Shown: in pieces, positions 8,054 to 23,913 of the stretch | Numbering within the stretch: the stretch's first letter is position 1 | Layout of the letters: the number at the start of each line of letters is the position of its first letter | NCBI GenBank assembly: GCA_905397405.1 | Contig: CAJPVJ010000126.1 | Span: forward strand, 1 to 37,965 | Origin: Oppiella nova | Lineage: Eukaryota > Arthropoda > Arachnida > Sarcoptiformes > Oppiidae | Length of the DNA stretch: 37,965 bases | Reading direction: 5' to 3' | Notes under the pieces: generated by a model | What the model saw: the letters and a program-made list of their open reading frames with translations, nothing else | What the model was told of the DNA's origin: nothing | Database searches by the model: none | Position numbers and translations under genes: made by a program

Positions 8054-11000
8054 ATGGATTTGTTGGCAATTCTGTTGGTTTGCATATCGCTGATGGGTAT
8101 GTGTTGTAAATATGTGTGCCACTGATGTATAGCTATATTAAGTCCGCCCGAAAAATAGCTCAAGTCTTATATAAATTCTTGTTATGCTTATTATCTGTTT
8201 TATACATTCCATGCGATACATAACACTGAGAATAACACTCATATTCAGCACTTTATTGCATCGGAACTGTTATTCTGAGCGTTATATACAGAATATAAAT
8301 ACAGTGTATTCTGTAGACTAGAAAAACCCAATTTATATATTGCTTCCGAACCTCCGAACAAATTTCAATTACATAACGAGTTGTTCACTACTCTGGCAGT
8401 GATTTATTTGCAAAAATGAACGCTTTTTCTTTGCTCTCTCTCTCTCTCTCTCTCCATTCTCTTTACGCTTTTCTTGTGTCAGTTTTTTCTATTATTAACG
8501 TTTGATTGATTCCATAGAATTTTAAAATGAATATTCTTTAATAATAATAACATTTACTTTTGCCTTAATGAGTACAAATACGAGTCGCTCATTAAACGTA
8601 CGAAATTATATTTTTCTCATTAGTTTTTCGCATTTAATAATCACTATTTCGATAATAAAAATGGGAAAAAATTTGTGTCCTGTTATTCGCAGAATGCTAT
8701 GAGAATTCATATAATATTTATTATAATTTGAATTCATTTATGAGTTCATTAATCTGATTGGGTGTACGAGTGTATATATATATATATATATTGTGCAGAA
8801 TATTCTTCCTATACCTATAGCATATACAATGTATTTTTCAAATTGAATAAAATTAGCGCATAAAAGTTTTTCAGAGTTTTATTTTAATTTCTCAAAATCA
8901 CTCAACACTTAAGCGTTTAAAATAAAATTTTATTACATCTTATAAAGTGTTGTAGTAATGATTATAATGAAAATTAATGTCATATTTGAGTGTATGGTGT
9001 ATGGAAAGAGTGTGTAATCCATGCGTTCTCTAACAAGTGATACACTCTCATAGGCACTGACAGCATATACAGCACATAGAGTACATACACACCGATAGAC
9101 AACTGCCTGTGCTATGCGTTGTTGACTATAATAGTAACTCATGTATAGATAGATAGTCTGTTGAGTTGTTTTACAGAATATATTCTCTACACTCTATTCC
9201 CTTAACTTTATTATAGACGGAGTCTATAAAAACAATGGCTAACTATTAGATAAAAACAAATATTATTATTACATAAAAATGATTTTTACTATTTTTTTGA
9301 TTACCGCAAAATAACTTTTTTTTGCTTTTGTAGTATTCAATCAATATTTGACATAAATTTTTATATAAAGAGTAATAAAGTTTTTTTATATGCGATAGAA
9401 GTACTCAATAATGTTTTCTATACTCAAAAAATATCGATTCTTAATACACTGTTTCTCTCAGTCTATAGAGAAAATGAAAGCATAAATCAATTTTAACGCT
9501 ATTTTCCGTATATATTTTAGATTTAGATTTTAAAAATACGGTTTTTATTATTATTCATTATTTGCTTTTAAAACTAATAGTTGCCAAAGTATTTAATATT
9601 TAAATTAAGGGATTATTTTCATTATTTTTGTGCTCAACGTTTGGCTCTTAAGCTCATAATTCTTCTCCTATTTAACGGCGTTTTACAGCAAAACAAAACA
9701 AAAACTATTGATTTTATAATTCCGTTCATTCTTTTGCATCAAATCTCATCATAATATCCAACAATTTTATGTCTAATTCTATTTTTATCTGCTTTTGTAA
9801 GCATTTCTATGCCATCTCTCTCTCTCTCTCTCTCTCTCCCTCTCTCTCTCGTCTATTATATAATATACAACACATTTGTTCTGTGACTGAGTTTAAAATT
9901 GTTTAGTCAATGAAATGGACTTTTTTGAAGAGAGCGAGAATTAACTCATAATTTAAAATATTTCACTTCACTTAATGTAATGAGTTTTTGGCCGTCATTT
10001 CGATAAATGAATGAATGAATGGATAGAATAGAAGGATCGGAGTGAGAGAGGGAGAGAGTGGGAGAGGGAGTGAGTGAGAGAGTGAAGAAAAATTATGTGT
10101 TATATTGATTATCATTAATAGTGTAGTAGTGTTGGCACAAAATAGCTTTTTTTAATAATGATTCTCTACTATACCATTGTTTGTGTGTATTATTCTTTGG
10201 CTCTCTTTCCGATACACACTCTGCGAGAGAATGCGAGAGAGAATAGTATAGTATAGAGAAGTTTTTGGCACCAAATCTGCGGATCAGAGGATTTCGATCG
10301 CTTCTCGCTTACAGTTTTTGTGTTAATAAACTATTATAGTTTTGCTATAAAAAAGCGAGAGATTTATTACTCCGATATTGTATTAGAATAATTGTATCGC
10401 ACATTATAGTGTATATATGGACCCATTGTGTTCAAGTTATATTGTAATTGATTTTATTTTTAAGTAAATTTCTGTGCGCTCGCAGTGAATGTAAGGCTAA
10501 AACACTGTGTGTGTGAATAGAGACCTTAGAAAATAGAGTTATGTTTTAAGAGGAATTATTTATTAATATTTCATGTTTTGATATTTCTATGAAATAATGG
10601 TATGAAAAATGAATAAGACTTAGGATTTAGAGACAGAAAGATCGAGAGAGGGCTTTATGTTTGGCGAGTCTTATACACACACTTATACACGACATAAGAA
10701 ATTCAAAATAGACAGTCATTTACTAGAGTTAATCGCCGACAATATATTTTTATGATCTCTTTTCTCTTTGCAACTGAAAAATAGTTGCAAAAAACTAATG
10801 TAAAAGTGATGTACGAACTGAACGTTTCATTTCCATCGAGAGACTGGTATTTGGCTTTGGCTTTGAGCCCTTAATATAAGTATAGATCGCCACCAGTGAT
10901 GACCACTTGCCAGCCATTAAGTGTTTGACCCCCGCTATAGAGTCGTATTGAATGCGAGTGCAGAGTGTATTAAATGCACAGTTTAGACAATAACTAAATT

Positions 11001-14000
11001 GTATGTAATGTTAAAAGCCATACAATATATTATACGCTATACTGCATATAACTATAAAACTATTTCTCGATAATATGAATGCCATTCACTGTAATCATTA
11101 GAGCAGTCAATAGCCATAATAACTCTCACTTTATAGTCATTGCAATTGTATTCACATTGCATTCATTCATATTTTATTATTCGCATTAAAATTCAATTAT
11201 TTGCTTAAAATCCCAATTCCTTATACAATGCATATGTGTTGTGCGATTAGAGCCCGAAAAAGTGTGCTAAACATTGTTTATAATCTTCGCAAATAGTGTT
11301 AATTATTTGATTAGTATTTTGTTGTCCTATTTTGAATGCAAATTAGTTTATAGTGTATTAGCTTTTTATTAGATTTCGACTCTAATTGTATTGCACTTAG
11401 GCTTATGTCCAGAATTTATACAACATTTTTAGTATCACTACAACTGTTACAGTATTCCTCAGTATATTCTGTATCTCTAGTGAGCAGTCGTTCCCCTCAT
11501 AGAGTGAAGTGTATTGTATTCTATCGTATGGTCTGTGAACTGAAAACTTTCCGATCCTTTCAATCATTTTATATAAAATGAGAAATATTTGAAATATTTT
11601 ATTCATTTTTATTATTTGTCTATTTTCATAAAAAAAATTCATTTTGTATTCAATCGACAAATGCCTCTAATATTTACCATTTGTTTGACTCAAAGACATA
11701 CATAATAAGTATTCATTGAATTCACAATAAATTTCTTTTTTGATTTATTGAAGAAAAAATTTGTGAATAAATTTCATATGATTTTACTAATACTTAAGTT
11801 TATGAATAAAATATAAGTTAATGATTAAAATGTAAAAAAAATTAAATATATATTTAAATAACATAAAAGGCGAATATTTTTATTTGCATTTCAATCGATG
11901 GCTTAGGTTTTGAAAATATTTTTTAGAAACATTGAGAGAATGAGACAAAAGTTTTTTCTAATCTTTTCTTTGTTCTAAACGTCTTAAATACAAAACACAA
12001 AAAACTCAATCAAACACAAAACACTGTAAAAAGTTGTTTTGAGTCATTAAATCCAAAAAATTCAATTATAGAGTGAATATATTTGTAGATTACATATAAA
12101 GAATGAGAGAGAGAGAGAGTCGTAAGTAGAGAGTGATTGAGAGCCGAGAGGGAAGGAGAGTGAGTGAGAGAAAGAGTTTATAGTTGTTTGAAGTTTTTAA
12201 TACTTCCGATGGCTTATAAAGATTCTTAGTTTAGAGTCTCTTATTTATAATAATGTCTATAATAAAGATAAGATGAAAAAGCGCTCTAAAAAATTGATTT
12301 TTTCTCATACTTTTGTTTTTATGAAATTTGATATCAAAGACAATAAGAGTCGACACACTATTCGCCAGAGAATTGTTTTATTATTAAAAGTAATGATTTG
12401 TTATTTTGAGGCAAAACTCTCATTCTCTCATTTTCTCGTAGTCTCTCTCTCTTACTCTCTCTCTCTCCCTCTCTGTTCATCACTTTTTTATTACTGATGT
12501 ATTGTAACAAAACGGAGCGAAAATAATATTCAATTACTATAATCTCTATAAAATACAGTACAGAATATTCTTGAGATATAGGGATTGGGTGGAAATGAAT
12601 CGCAGATTACTGTGTAATACAAATATGAAAACTTAATGTTTATTATTTTTATACGACTTATATGTATGTATTAATGGCTTTTTATATAACTGTTATATCT
12701 TTTCATTTCTATCAATTATTAATACCATTGAAGTGGATACCAGTGACCTGTTGTCGGCCCCGTCAGGTATATACGCCGGTTTTATTAGCTTTTTTTATTG
12801 TGTTTTAGTATTGCGAACAGCATTTTGAAAGCAAAACAATTTTTCATAACATTTTTTCAGATGATTTGCCAAAATTTCTCGAAGTTTTCAAATCGCAAGA
12901 CTTAAGGCCTGGAGAGTCGCTGTCATTGAAATGTATGGCAACGGGAACGCCATTACCGATGATCACGTGGCTGTTGGACGACCTGCCCATTACTGAGCTC
13001 AATGGCCTGCGTTATGGCGATTATGTGACCAGAGATTCAAATGTGATATCATTCGTGAATATATCGTCCGTGAGTACAGAGCACGGGGGCCACTGGGCCT
13101 GTATGGCCCGGTCCATGGGCGCCAGTGTCAGGTACGGCGCCAACATTAACGTGTTGGGCGCGCCCTACGTGCGGCTCATACCCAACATGACCCTGGTCGC
13201 TCACCAGACTATATATCTCAAGTGTCCGGTCGGCGGCAATTACGATGAAATCCAATGGGAAAAAAGTAAATAACAATACCATTCCTACCATTCCTCATAT
13301 GTATTATGCAAACAAATATTTCCATCAATTCGGTCATTAATCAAATGAAAATAGATTTGATTTGTTTTTTATTTATATATATATAAAAGACTTTTTGTAT
13401 TATATTTTTTCGTTATTAAGCACTCGATATGTAATATATTTCTCGACTGACTATCTGTTTGTATGTGTTTTGCAGACGGAGTGCTTTTGCCCGACAATCA
13501 CAGACAAACACTTCATACGAACGGAACACTCATTGTTCGCGAGCTCTCCCGGGAAACAGATGGAGGAAGGTTTGCAGCTACCAGTGCCTTACCATTCATA
13601 CAACCAGTGCCACTGTCTTACAGTGCATATCTGTCTTTCATATATTGTTTTTACTCTTTATTTGTTCGCTTCTTTCTCTTAGTCTTCTTAATAAGATTTC
13701 TGTCGAAATAAAGTTTTTTTCTGTTTCTTTGCCTCCAGTTTAGCGCTAAGAATCTCCAAATCTCTTCATTTTAACACTTTGTCTCAAAGAAAGTACACAA
13801 AAAACAATCACTTTATGTTTGTGGTCTAATTCTCTATAGTGTCCTAAACGTTAAGCCCCTTTCAAAATCCAACCTTAAATAATACCCCGATTGGAGTTCC
13901 CGATAGAAATGTTGCCAAAAAATCCTTATTTATGATTACAATAAAAATCAATACATAATAGATATATAACTGGAGCCGAGATTAACTCCTCATCGAAATA

Positions 14001-17000
14001 AAGTCCTGAATATTTTAAAAGATTATTACTTATTATTGACTTAATTCTCGTCGGAATACAATGTTTTGGCACAAACTTTTCAAAACTATACTTAACTTTT
14101 CTGTATTGTTTGGAAAATATTTCCATAATTATAACATTAACGTTGGGAAAAGGCTTCCCGTATGGTATGGCAACCCATTCGCCACTATAATTCCTATTCA
14201 TAAAACTTTTGACAACAATTTTTAAAGCCATTCTTCACGCTAAATAGATTCAATGAATAGGTTTTAAATATAGGCCTTAATTGTATGGCATATATATAAT
14301 GAGCGCATTTATGTATTCTGCGGCTATTTTGAATGTCAACTAATTATTTATAATTACATTCACTAATAATTTATCGGCAAAACAAGTGTAACTTTAAACC
14401 ACACATAATGGCTGCCTATTGGGAGATAACGGATTCCGATCATCATATTCTTGATCTAATTATAGGGAGAAACTAAGCTAATGTTAAATAAATCAGGAAC
14501 AAAAAATTCTTAACCTTATACAGTATTACAGTTAGACTCCTAAACCAAAAGGCAATATATGAAATACATGCTCGAAATATACAAGACATTTATTGAAAAA
14601 TTATGTTTTAATCTCTCAATTGCTTCCCAGATATTCGTGTTTCGCTAAATACAAGGGCGATATAGCCAAACGTGATTTCTATATAACCGTCAGAGGTATG
14701 TACTACTCTTGTGTAACCGAAAACTCTATAATGTATTTACCAACAAATATTGTATTACATTATCGCTTAATGCCTGCAATTTATGTATAGCAACAGAATA
14801 TTCTGTGTGTTATGTGTTTGTCTCTCTCTCACTCCATACTAATCGCATTCAATCTAACGTTTTCCTCTTATCCGGCAAAAAAACGGTTGACATAAATGAA
14901 TGGCACAACACAGAGAAGCCAGTGATTGAGCCGTTTATCGTTCCCTCGTTAGTACATACGGGACAGCGGCTGTCCATCACATGCACCGTAATCAGAGGCG
15001 ATCCGCCACTCACTATCAAATGGCTATATAATGACCACATGATCGGCGAAGAGTCGCTCACCAGCTCTATGATCAAAGTCCATCATTTGACTGACTATTC
15101 CTCGACATTGCTCTTCGAAACGTTGACTAAGAAACAGACGGGTAAGACGTGTGTCTCATATATACTGTATTTATTTCGTAACCATTATATAACACCATTA
15201 ATTACCATAAAATTCATAAATAATTCATGTCGTATATGTGATATTTAGCTCATTTGAAATAAGCCTCTCATAACCTGAATTAGGATTTCCATACATATTG
15301 TATAATTCTGTTATATAAAGCCATACAAAATAAACACACGTTTATAGTGAACGTCAGATTGCGAGACAAATCAGTGTGCGTTAGCCGATAAATACTATGT
15401 AAAGGAAATGTTAGCAATATTCTTGAAAATCTGTACACTATTCAGGAGCTTACTGTCCGTGTAATGCATATCTCTATATATTGCATGACTTATTGTAAGG
15501 AATATTTTATTCAAAAATATAATAATTCTTTTTTCTATGAAAAATATGTTTTTTGGGAGAAAAATACAGAATCTATTTTTGATGAAAATAAATTGACTTT
15601 CTATGGAAAGGCATAATATCGGCTCAAACACTCTTGAATACTGAGCCGCACATAAGATTTGTACAAAATATTTGGATTTATGTGTCATTTATTCAATATA
15701 GAGATTCTCTAAATTTATAAAGAAATAGGTTTTTCAAAACATATTTTAAAAATTTCTAGCATTTATTTTAAGTATAATATATTCATCGAAATTACATATA
15801 CACTGAAACACTGAAGGATAATCTGATTCTCGTATTGTATTACTTTTGGGCTCACGTTTGCATTAATGGCTTAGACTTAGGATATTTGTTTGAGAAATCG
15901 CAATTATTTTATGTTTCTTTTTGTCGTGTATTTTATAAATATTACACATTCACTCTCTATTGATTGCATTGATTAACAAAAAAGTTTGTTTTTATGTGCC
16001 GTTCCCTCCGGTTCTTGTGCATCACCCACTCGAAGGCAATTACACATGTCTTGCAATTAATGATGTCGGAGAAGATAAACACAGCACTCAAATGATAATA
16101 CACGGTAATTATGGTATCATTATTATCTATTCACTACAAATACTACCGGCGCTCTATAGCCCACTATCACACACACACACATACATACAGTACACGTCGC
16201 GTACGCCACTCTTCAGCACAAGAGTCGCATAATTAGAAAAATAGCAAAAATACAGAATATATATAGACTTCATATGCCATAGAATTTGACTCCAAATTAG
16301 ATTTTGATTGATTAAAGTATTTTAAAAGACAATAATTGCAATTAAAAATTTATGCCTTACTTTCATTACACTGAATGCGTGGAAATCCCTACAGAGAAGC
16401 CCCGGTGGATAATAGAGCCGACGGATCACATAGACCTCGTCGAAGGCAATAGCGTTTGGGTGGACTGTTCTGCCACTGGCTTCCCGGCGCCTAACGTTCA
16501 GTGGAAAAGAGCCCTAAGTATGTAATGCACTGACTGTATGGACTACTGCCACTATTACCACTATTACTGCCATCACGACTACTACTAGTGATTCAATTAT
16601 AATAATTCCTAAACCAAAAGGTGTATTCCCTTGTAATGCCTGTTATGGTTGTCCTTTTTATTTGTGTTGCCGAACAATATATTGAATTTATAGCAATATT
16701 TTGGATTTCATTTTTCCGTTTTTTTATTTTTATTGGAGTTTGAAAATGTTTTCTCGCATGAACTCTATAAATATTTATGAGTTTTACCGCAAGTTTATAT
16801 GCCATCACTAGTAGCCAATTGCGTTTAAATCGTACGGAATCTGCGGTACAGATAGTCATTAAAATTTTAATTAGTATTTTATTTTTCTATTACTAATCCG
16901 AAAGCTTAACTTTTATAGAGTAAAGGATTTCCTTTTATTTTCAGCCTATTTTCGCTGCGAAAGTACTTTTTTGTAGCGATACTTATATAATACATCTATC

Positions 17001-19643
17001 GTATAAGCGATTAATATATTGTTTGAAATGACTTTTTTGACAATTCAGGCATAAAATCAGAGTATAGACCGATTGTGAGCTCATTCCAGACCCAAGTGTA
17101 TGAAAACGGAACTCTGTTTATAGAAAGTGTTGACAAAAAGGATTCTGGACTTTATTTATGTCATGTTTCCAATGGAGTTGAACCCGATTTAAGCAAAATA
17201 ATTCGCATTCAAGTTCACAGTAAGCGATTGATTCACTTAAATAAATAAATATATTGTCGTTTGGGGTTTGAAAAGAGCACAAAAAATATTTGATATTCTT
17301 TTGCCACTTATTTCGCTGTCAAACAACTCGCTCGCGTGTCTGTGTCTGTCGCCCAATACAGTCGCCGCCCGTTTTAGAGCCAAATTCCGGGCCGAGACGG
17401 TCGCCAGGAATCAGAAGGCGATTCTCGTCTGCGAGGCCGTCGGCGAGCGGCCCATCACTATAGAGTGGAATAGAGACCGACAGCTCATCCATACGGAACA
17501 CCACTCCAACAGGTAATTGACTTTTATTAACACACGATTCTGTGATTCTGTGGATTCTGTAGTTTATAAATAAAATCAATGTCTACACGAGTAGTATAGC
17601 GCAGCGATTCTTGTAAGAAGTCGTATATTATTTATATCGATAAAACTTATATAATATATTTTTATCTATAGTTTGCCCGCATTTTAATCTAATTATAAAT
17701 TAATTTAATTGGAAAACAAAACATCTGATCGTATAGTATATAATTCAGAAAACACTAATACTTTAAGTTTAAGATTGCAATTAATTTCGTTACTATAAAA
17801 AAGGCAACATTTTATTTTTGTTACGAAACATTTCAATTAGATTTCAATTAATTAGACGTTGATTCCATACATTGGTTTTGATGTCTATATATATAAGTTT
17901 GATATTAAACTCTCATTTATTAATACTTGTGATAATAAGATACGCTATAAAGGAGACAGTAATGAACGAAGGAATCACATCGGAGTTAGTCATCGAATCG
18001 ATTGATAGAAGCGATTCAGCGCTCTATCAGTGCATTACATCCAATGCCTATGGAAAGGATGAGACAAGTATTCAAGTTATAGTTCAAGGTATTGATCCGC
18101 TATTAGATAATTGGAAATATAAGTCACTCACACAAGACTTTTTTCCGTACAATATATACTAGTATACAGTATAGATATATATTATATTATATATAATACC
18201 GAAAAAAACATTTCTTTTATTATTTTTCGATGATTAACGACCAGAACCTCCCGACACTCCACTCGACGTCAAAGTGGATGACATAACCAGTCGCTCGGCG
18301 CGGGTGTCGTGGGCGCCCCCATTCACCGGCAACTCCAGGATTACAAAGTATCACATTTATCTCAAGGAAAATCCCACTGAACTGTCGCAACAAAAGCGCA
18401 ATATCACTATTCCCGGCACAGGTATGTCCTAACTATAGCAGCATACTGTAGAGTTAGAGCGCTTGCGATGACTGAAAGCAAATTAAAATAAATTTATTGT
18501 TTTTGAAAAATTGCACACAATTTCTATACAGTACACAAATATTTCATTGACTTAATTGTGTGGTTAAAGTGAGTGAGTGTGTGTGCCGTATATAAGATAC
18601 AGTATATCATGGAGTGGTAGTGCATATGACATACGAGCGCATTATGATGTGTGATATATTTGTTACCTATTATATTTAATACGAAATGCAAATTCAATTA
18701 ATTAACGCCGAAAATGGATTGAAATATATTCCCAGTCGTGACGGCGAGAAATAAATTGCATTTAATTTTATAATTAGTGACTTAAAGTAGATTTCAGGTT
18801 TGGATTTTAATGCCAAAATTATATGTTTTAGTTGTGAACACATCGCGTGATTTCCACGACTTATGCCAAAAGATTTCTTTTGTATAATAAATATATTGAT
18901 CGCAACGACTGGAGGAGTATAAGTGATATTAAACGCAAAACTTGTATAACAAACGCACACAAAAGATACTGCATTTTCCATGAATTATAGTCTAGTAATG
19001 GATTAACAAAACTAATTGCAAACGATATGTTTGTCACAAAGAGTAACATTTCTATACATACGACGAGTCAGGTCTAAGAAAATGCTTTTACGGAATAAGA
19101 AATGTATTCACGTCTCAGAGACAGCAATTAATATCAATTCTGCACTCATTTTTAATCCGATTTGCAGTTGATTTGTAACATAAATCATTATTTAGTCTCA
19201 AAAATATTAATTTTCAAAATAATAATAACAGTTTTCTGAGAGACAAAAGTTTGAAATTAATTGAATTTTAAAGCGAATATAAAAAATAATTAATTATAAT
19301 GCTCACTAAATCTCGGCACACTTTCTGTACAAAAAAATACAATAATTTTTCATACCTTAGAGTAGACTTAAACTTATTAAATATATTTCATTCATTTTTA
19401 TTTCTTTAAAAAGTACAAAATTCTGATATCTCTTTGGGGATCGGAATTACATTCTATAAGTAGAGAATTAACACATATATTCTGTATCTTATTTTTTTGA
19501 TGGCAAACATTACAGAAACCGTTTGGACGATATCAGAGTTATTACCGAATAATGTGTATTCACTAAACGTCGCGGCCGTCAATTCGCTCGGAATAAGTCA
19601 ATCGAGTCTTTCAATCAATTTTCAGACCGAAGAGGAAGGTATG

Positions 19644-19684
<41 letters not shown>

Positions 19685-22600
19685 AGATAGCAAATAGAAA
19701 TCGCGTTTATCTGTATTATATGACAGGCATTGAGACAGCACTGAGTCCTAGATCTTTGCGCTGCCTCTTCATCAATAGTGTCGTTCCCTTTAACCCAAAC
19801 ACACTGTGACTGAGTTGACAGACCGAGGGATCGATAATCGATTCGCGAAAGAAATCCTTTCTGAAAAGTTTTCTCATTTTTTAAAATTCCTCCAAAAATA
19901 GATAAATTGTTTGTCAAAACAGAGCGTACAGTCAGTGAAACAGAAATATTTTTCGCCAATTAATGGCCTCTTTTCAGCGCAACTCTTATGCAATATTTAT
20001 GAATTTATTTCCTAAACACTACCCTAAATCTCTTAAACACAACATTTTTTATTTAAACACAAATTTAAATATTTTTGTTATTTATTATGTCAAGTAGCAG
20101 TTGCACGTTGAGTTCAATACTGACATTATATTGATATTATAAAAAAATGATAGATATTAAAAAGTTTTCAATTTTGATTTAAATTAATAAAACCTCTATA
20201 AACAAAATAACAAAATATAAATACATTGAGAATTCAATTAGAGTGGAGAGACACAAGAATCGTAACAAACAATACGGCATTTCCTGAGAGATGATTGAAA
20301 TATTGATTTTAAACTATTCCCCGGAATGTATAACATCTTATGGTTTCATTTGTGTATAGAGTACTCAAAACACACACAAATACACAATGAAAAATAAAAC
20401 TACTTTAAGGCCCATAAAACTTAAGCTCACTTTCCCTTCGCCCTCTCACTCTCGCACTGATGTTTAGATTGAAATAAATGATAAAAATATATTCTGCACT
20501 CAAAATAACAATTTCGTTGTTTTGACTTAAATTATAAATCAAAAGCTTAGGCAACGCTATGATAGAAATTGATAAGAATGTATCACAGAATATAACTTAT
20601 ATATATAAAAAACACATCTCGGAGTTAGCAAAATGATTTATCTGGACTAATATACTTTTGAACACCATATTTGTCAGTTCCCAGCGATCCTCCGACTCAT
20701 ATCAAAGCCCATTCAAACTCATCCAATACATTGAGAATCAGTTGGAAGGTATGACACACTTTTCAATGTCACCCACAGCTCAGACCTCTTTTTACTTTGA
20801 CTTTATGTTTGTTGATGGCATGGATGGCATGGATGGCGTGCGAATACCTGTCAACACATCCAATGGCATTGTAGGCTCCGGACAATCAAATCAATTTCGG
20901 ATCAATAAAAGGATATTATATTGGATATAAAGTCTCCGGTTCTTCAGATGTTTTTATTTACAAAACCCTAGAAAATAGTGATAATAGTATTAGATGTGAA
21001 ACCGTATTAAAGAATTTAAACAAATCGACTAAATATGATATCGTGGTCCAGGCGTTTAACTCGAAAGGTATGTGTTGAGTGAATCTACTTTTATTTGCTT
21101 TCCTAAGTGTATGGATTGTAATCACAAAATTGTCATACATTTGACAGGTGCCGGTCCACCTTCTGAGCCAATTAAAGGTATTAATAATTAATTTTATTAA
21201 TTACATAAATGTGTTCATTAATTTGTTTTTGTTTTGTGCACTTTCAGCTGAAACATTATTTGAAGGTAATTATAAACAAATTTATTGCATGTTTTGTCTG
21301 TTTTTCTAAGAATATAATTAATTTAAAATAAACTTAGTTTTATATAAGAGGTTGAAAGGCAACCAAAAAAAGTGATTTTAAAGCAATTTATCGATTATTG
21401 ATTTCTTCATTAAACCACATGAAAGGAGAATTCAATTTATTTTTTGTTATTTGAAATTTCTTGAAACCGCATCTATTGTCATGCTTTTCTCATTAATAAT
21501 AACTTATTATTAATATAATGCTATAAATTACATTTCATTTTTTATATTCTTTGCATTTTATAACAATTTACAATTTTAGAAATATCTTCTTATTATACTA
21601 TTATTACATTTTGTATCAAATTTCATATATATGTGAATAATTTACAACTTTTTTGCCGTTAAAATCAGAAAAAAAGTTAGAAATTAGGAGAATATTCTAT
21701 GAAATGACTGTGTTTTGCCTGGAGTACCACCAGCACCTCCAGTGCCAAATCATGTATCGGAATATTGATTACGACTTTTATGCCACTATTCTCTATAACC
21801 CAGTACAGTGTACAGTATATGTCAGTGCACTCTCTAAACGCTAGCTTTATATTGCATTTTATAACTGAATAAACTTTTATTCGAGTATTTTTGGGCATAA
21901 AATTGAATTTATATTTTCTATACTAAACTTTTGAATTGGAGTGAACTCGACCTCAATGTTGCATTCAATTCAACCATTCATAGAGATATTTCTTAAACAG
22001 TCGCGTGTTTTTGAGATTAAAATATATTTATCGACAACAAGAAAAAGAGGGGAAAAGGAGTTTTGTTTGATTTGCAATTTTAATTGAAATTTCGCAGACC
22101 GACCGAAAACGGTTACACTGAATCCGATAGGCGTTACCGCGTTTAGTGTCGACTTGGAGTGGATTAGGGCACCCAATGATGACAACTCTGTATCTGGTAA
22201 TTAGGCATTCATTTTATGCTAATTTGTATATAATTTTTAATTAGAAATTGATTTTTTCCGCTGACTCCACCATTTACCACACGAACTAATGTGTTGTTAT
22301 CATGTATTTTAATGTCTCATAACCGCTATCTGTACGCCACTAATACACCCCAGAATACATAGTCGACTGCAAAAACAGTGCAAATTATTTCAAACAAATG
22401 CGTTTGCCATCCAATCAAACAAATTGTATATTTGATACACTATTATGCGGAACGTTATACGAGTTCTCAGTAATGGCCTGTAATAAAGTCGGGTGCAGTG
22501 ATCGGCATCACATACAGCTCAAGACGAAGGGAAGTACACCGCAACCGCCCGACAAGGAGTCCTTATTGGCTACAATCAACTCGACATTTGTGATAATCAA

Positions 22601-23868
22601 TTTGTCGGCGTTTAGCGATAATGGCTGTCCTCTGCAACACTTTCAGCTCAAGTATCGCCCCAAAGAGACCACCGTTTGGACGCTTTACTCAAACTTTATT
22701 CATTCGTCACAAAAGTCGCTACTAATTGATGGATTGTCGTCCAATTCGTGGTATTATATTCAGATCACTGCCTACTCCCAGGCCGGCAGCAGTCAGGCTG
22801 AGTACAACTTCTTGACGCGTACGACTCACAACTGTAAGTCTGTCTCACTCTTTAAGTCTCTCTCTCTCTCTCTCTCTCTCTCGCATCCATCCATTACTTA
22901 GTGTGTGTTTTGTGAGTGAAACGAGAGTTTTTCGAGTCGTCAGCAATAAGTCTCAAACCCATTACCCATTCCTTCTCCATTTGTTGTGTTTAAATCCATT
23001 TCCCATTTCGCGATTCTGTGAATCCTATTCTCTCTCTCTCTCCGGCTCTCTCACTCACTCACTCACTGGTGAACATCTCTTTCAAATTCTGAGTCCATAT
23101 ATTGTGTATTGCATTATACGCTAATTATAAGCGCTTTTTTCCATCCCATTCTCCGCCAATGTTTGCCAAAACAAACAAAAAACACAAATTCAATGAACTC
23201 TCGTTACAGTGAATAATTTAAATCAAACATTATGTTTACACACTGTATTAGAAATGAACATTTATAGTGAACAACGGTGTAGTGTTGACTAACTTATTAA
23301 TAACGTACACAATAGACAGAGAAAATTGAGTAATTCTGTGTTAATAAAATTCTGGTACACTATATAGACTTTAACAGAATATGCATTCAATTTTGTGCAT
23401 AAATTTGCATACGAATGATATGAATGCCTATTGTATTCAATCTTAATATTCTTAAAAAGTAATCCTATAATGAAATAAAGGATTATTTTTGATATAAAAA
23501 TAAAGTTTTTGTTGTATTGAGAAAAGCAATAAATTTTTATTACGAATACATCACCGAAACTAATGATATATTTTCACAGCATTAGAAAATTTAAATCATT
23601 TTTACTATTCATACAAATAATTTATGGCAAAGAATATTCCCATAACATGTGCCTTAAAAATTGTTAAATACTTTCTTTTTTTTCTGAACATCACTTAAGG
23701 GAACAACTATTTCACTGATGCTTTTTTGTGTGCCAAATATTTTTCATATTAAATATCCAGCTCCTATTAGACATTAATTTTTTCGGACAGTTTTACTAGC
23801 AATAGAGACTAATATAATAACAATTTTGTGCATAATTTTGTTCATTATTTTACTGCGAAATCGCTGTC

Positions 23869-23913
<45 letters not shown>

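Noticed and set aside
20749-20930. Apparent frameshift in the second FNIII domain of the Dscam-like gene
   Set aside because: The continuous ORF here is misleading. An acceptor at 20873-20874 (ATTGTAG) starts an exon at 20875 (APDNQINFGSIKGYYIGYKV) in correct phase, and the whole CDS is then a multiple of three.
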